The translations under genes and the position numbers were made by a program. From contig NZ_NNRK01000029.1 of NCBI RefSeq assembly GCF_002252475.1, forward strand, positions 186,001-250,000: a stretch of DNA of 64,000 nt. Direction: 5' to 3'. Numbering within the stretch: the first letter of the stretch is position 1; every line of letters starts with the position of its first letter. Shown here piece by piece: positions 63,821-64,000 of this stretch. The notes under the pieces are model-generated. The model was given only the letters and a program-made list of their open reading frames with translations. It was not told where the DNA came from and searched no databases. The stretch comes from Brucella rhizosphaerae (GTDB lineage Bacteria > Pseudomonadota > Alphaproteobacteria > Rhizobiales > Rhizobiaceae).

Positions 63821-64000
63821 TTGCGTATCGTTCAGATTACAGACACTCACCTCAGCCCTACCAAGTCGCACTTCAACAGCAACTGGTCTCCATTGGTCGC
63901 GTGGGTCGAACAGCAGAAGCCGGACCTTATCATTCATACAGGTGACTTGACCGTCGACGGAGCCGATGTCGAAGCTGACCTGGTTTTCTGCCGCGACCGT
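63821..64000 (+). CDS. Metallophosphoesterase, N-terminal part (cut by window edge), PlcP-like candidate
   Basis: 60 codons from TTG 63821, with AAGGAG 7 bases upstream, remain open to the window end. MRIVQITDTHLSP has the first metal motif D8-x-H10 and LIIHTGDLTVDGAD the second (G41-D42), both diagnostic of calcineurin-like phosphoesterases. Sinorhizobium PlcP, a PhoB-induced phospholipase C of this superfamily, releases diacylglycerol from PE and PC so that BtaA can make DGTS. The upstream Pho boxes and the presence of btaAB make PlcP a good guess, but substrate specificity cannot be read from 60 residues. Confidence 0.8.
   Translation, partial: MRIVQITDTHLSPTKSHFNSNWSPLVAWVEQQKPDLIIHTGDLTVDGADVEADLVFCRDR

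Overview
The window is a piece of ordinary alphaproteobacterial chromosome, most probably from the Brucella/Ochrobactrum group (Brucellaceae). Reasons: a 250-residue SIMPL protein very like Brucella BP26/Omp28, paired cholylglycine-hydrolase-like secreted proteins, a rhizobial-type dcw cluster (rsmH-ftsL-ftsI) next to cell-wall genes and rnpB, dnaG and rpoD in tandem, and several families of short dispersed palindromes of the kind common in Rhizobiales. It carries no phage, plasmid, insertion sequence or CRISPR array that I can see. About 57 protein genes (two cut by the window ends), one tRNA, RNase P RNA, two further candidate small RNAs and one decayed gene are described.

Layout. 1-7.5 kb: start of the cell-division operon, mntH with a promoter and Mur-type operator, rnpB, and envelope genes (lytic transglycosylase, amidase, DnaJ-like protein, two lipoproteins). 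7.9-12.2 kb: btaA-btaB for the phosphorus-free betaine lipid DGTS, then two secreted muramidases. 12.5-18.9 kb: transporters, an ArsR-methyltransferase/metF operon, tam. 19-25.5 kb: ettA, a lipase-like hydrolase, a GT2/LAB_N pair, ugd, a lyxose isomerase. 26-31.9 kb: gbcA-gbcB, pncA and membrane proteins. 32-37 kb: two choloylglycine-hydrolase paralogues around an outer-membrane protein, a DUF4239 protein and a Cys-His-Asp secreted protein. 37-42 kb: small envelope and stress genes, a pseudogene, tRNA-Ile(CAU), bp26. 42-57 kb: rpoD, dnaG, a Na/Pi symporter, yqeY, carA and carB with four other features between. 57-64 kb: an SbmA-like ABC protein, NUDIX, cold-shock protein, MBL hydrolase, GST, aspartate aminotransferase, a small RNA and the start of a metallophosphoesterase.

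How the genes work together. The strongest functional thread is phosphate starvation. Three separate loci, btaAB, the Na/Pi symporter and the metallophosphoesterase at the right end, each have an 11-bp-phased direct repeat matching the rhizobial PhoB box (CTGTCAT-N4-CTGTCAT). A PlcP-like phosphoesterase releasing diacylglycerol from phospholipid, BtaAB converting diacylglycerol to DGTS, and a phosphate importer would form one membrane-remodelling response. The PlcP identity is inferred from 60 residues only.

Other control signals: carA is preceded by a consensus promoter, a seven-codon leader ORF with two adjacent Arg codons and an overlapping intrinsic terminator (candidate attenuation); mntH has a palindrome over its predicted transcription start; the rpoD-dnaG gap is packed with GANTC (CcrM) sites; and a small RNA with a CCUCCUCCC segment is predicted next to the metallophosphoesterase. 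All similarity statements come from reading the sequence and from memory of the families; no database search was made.
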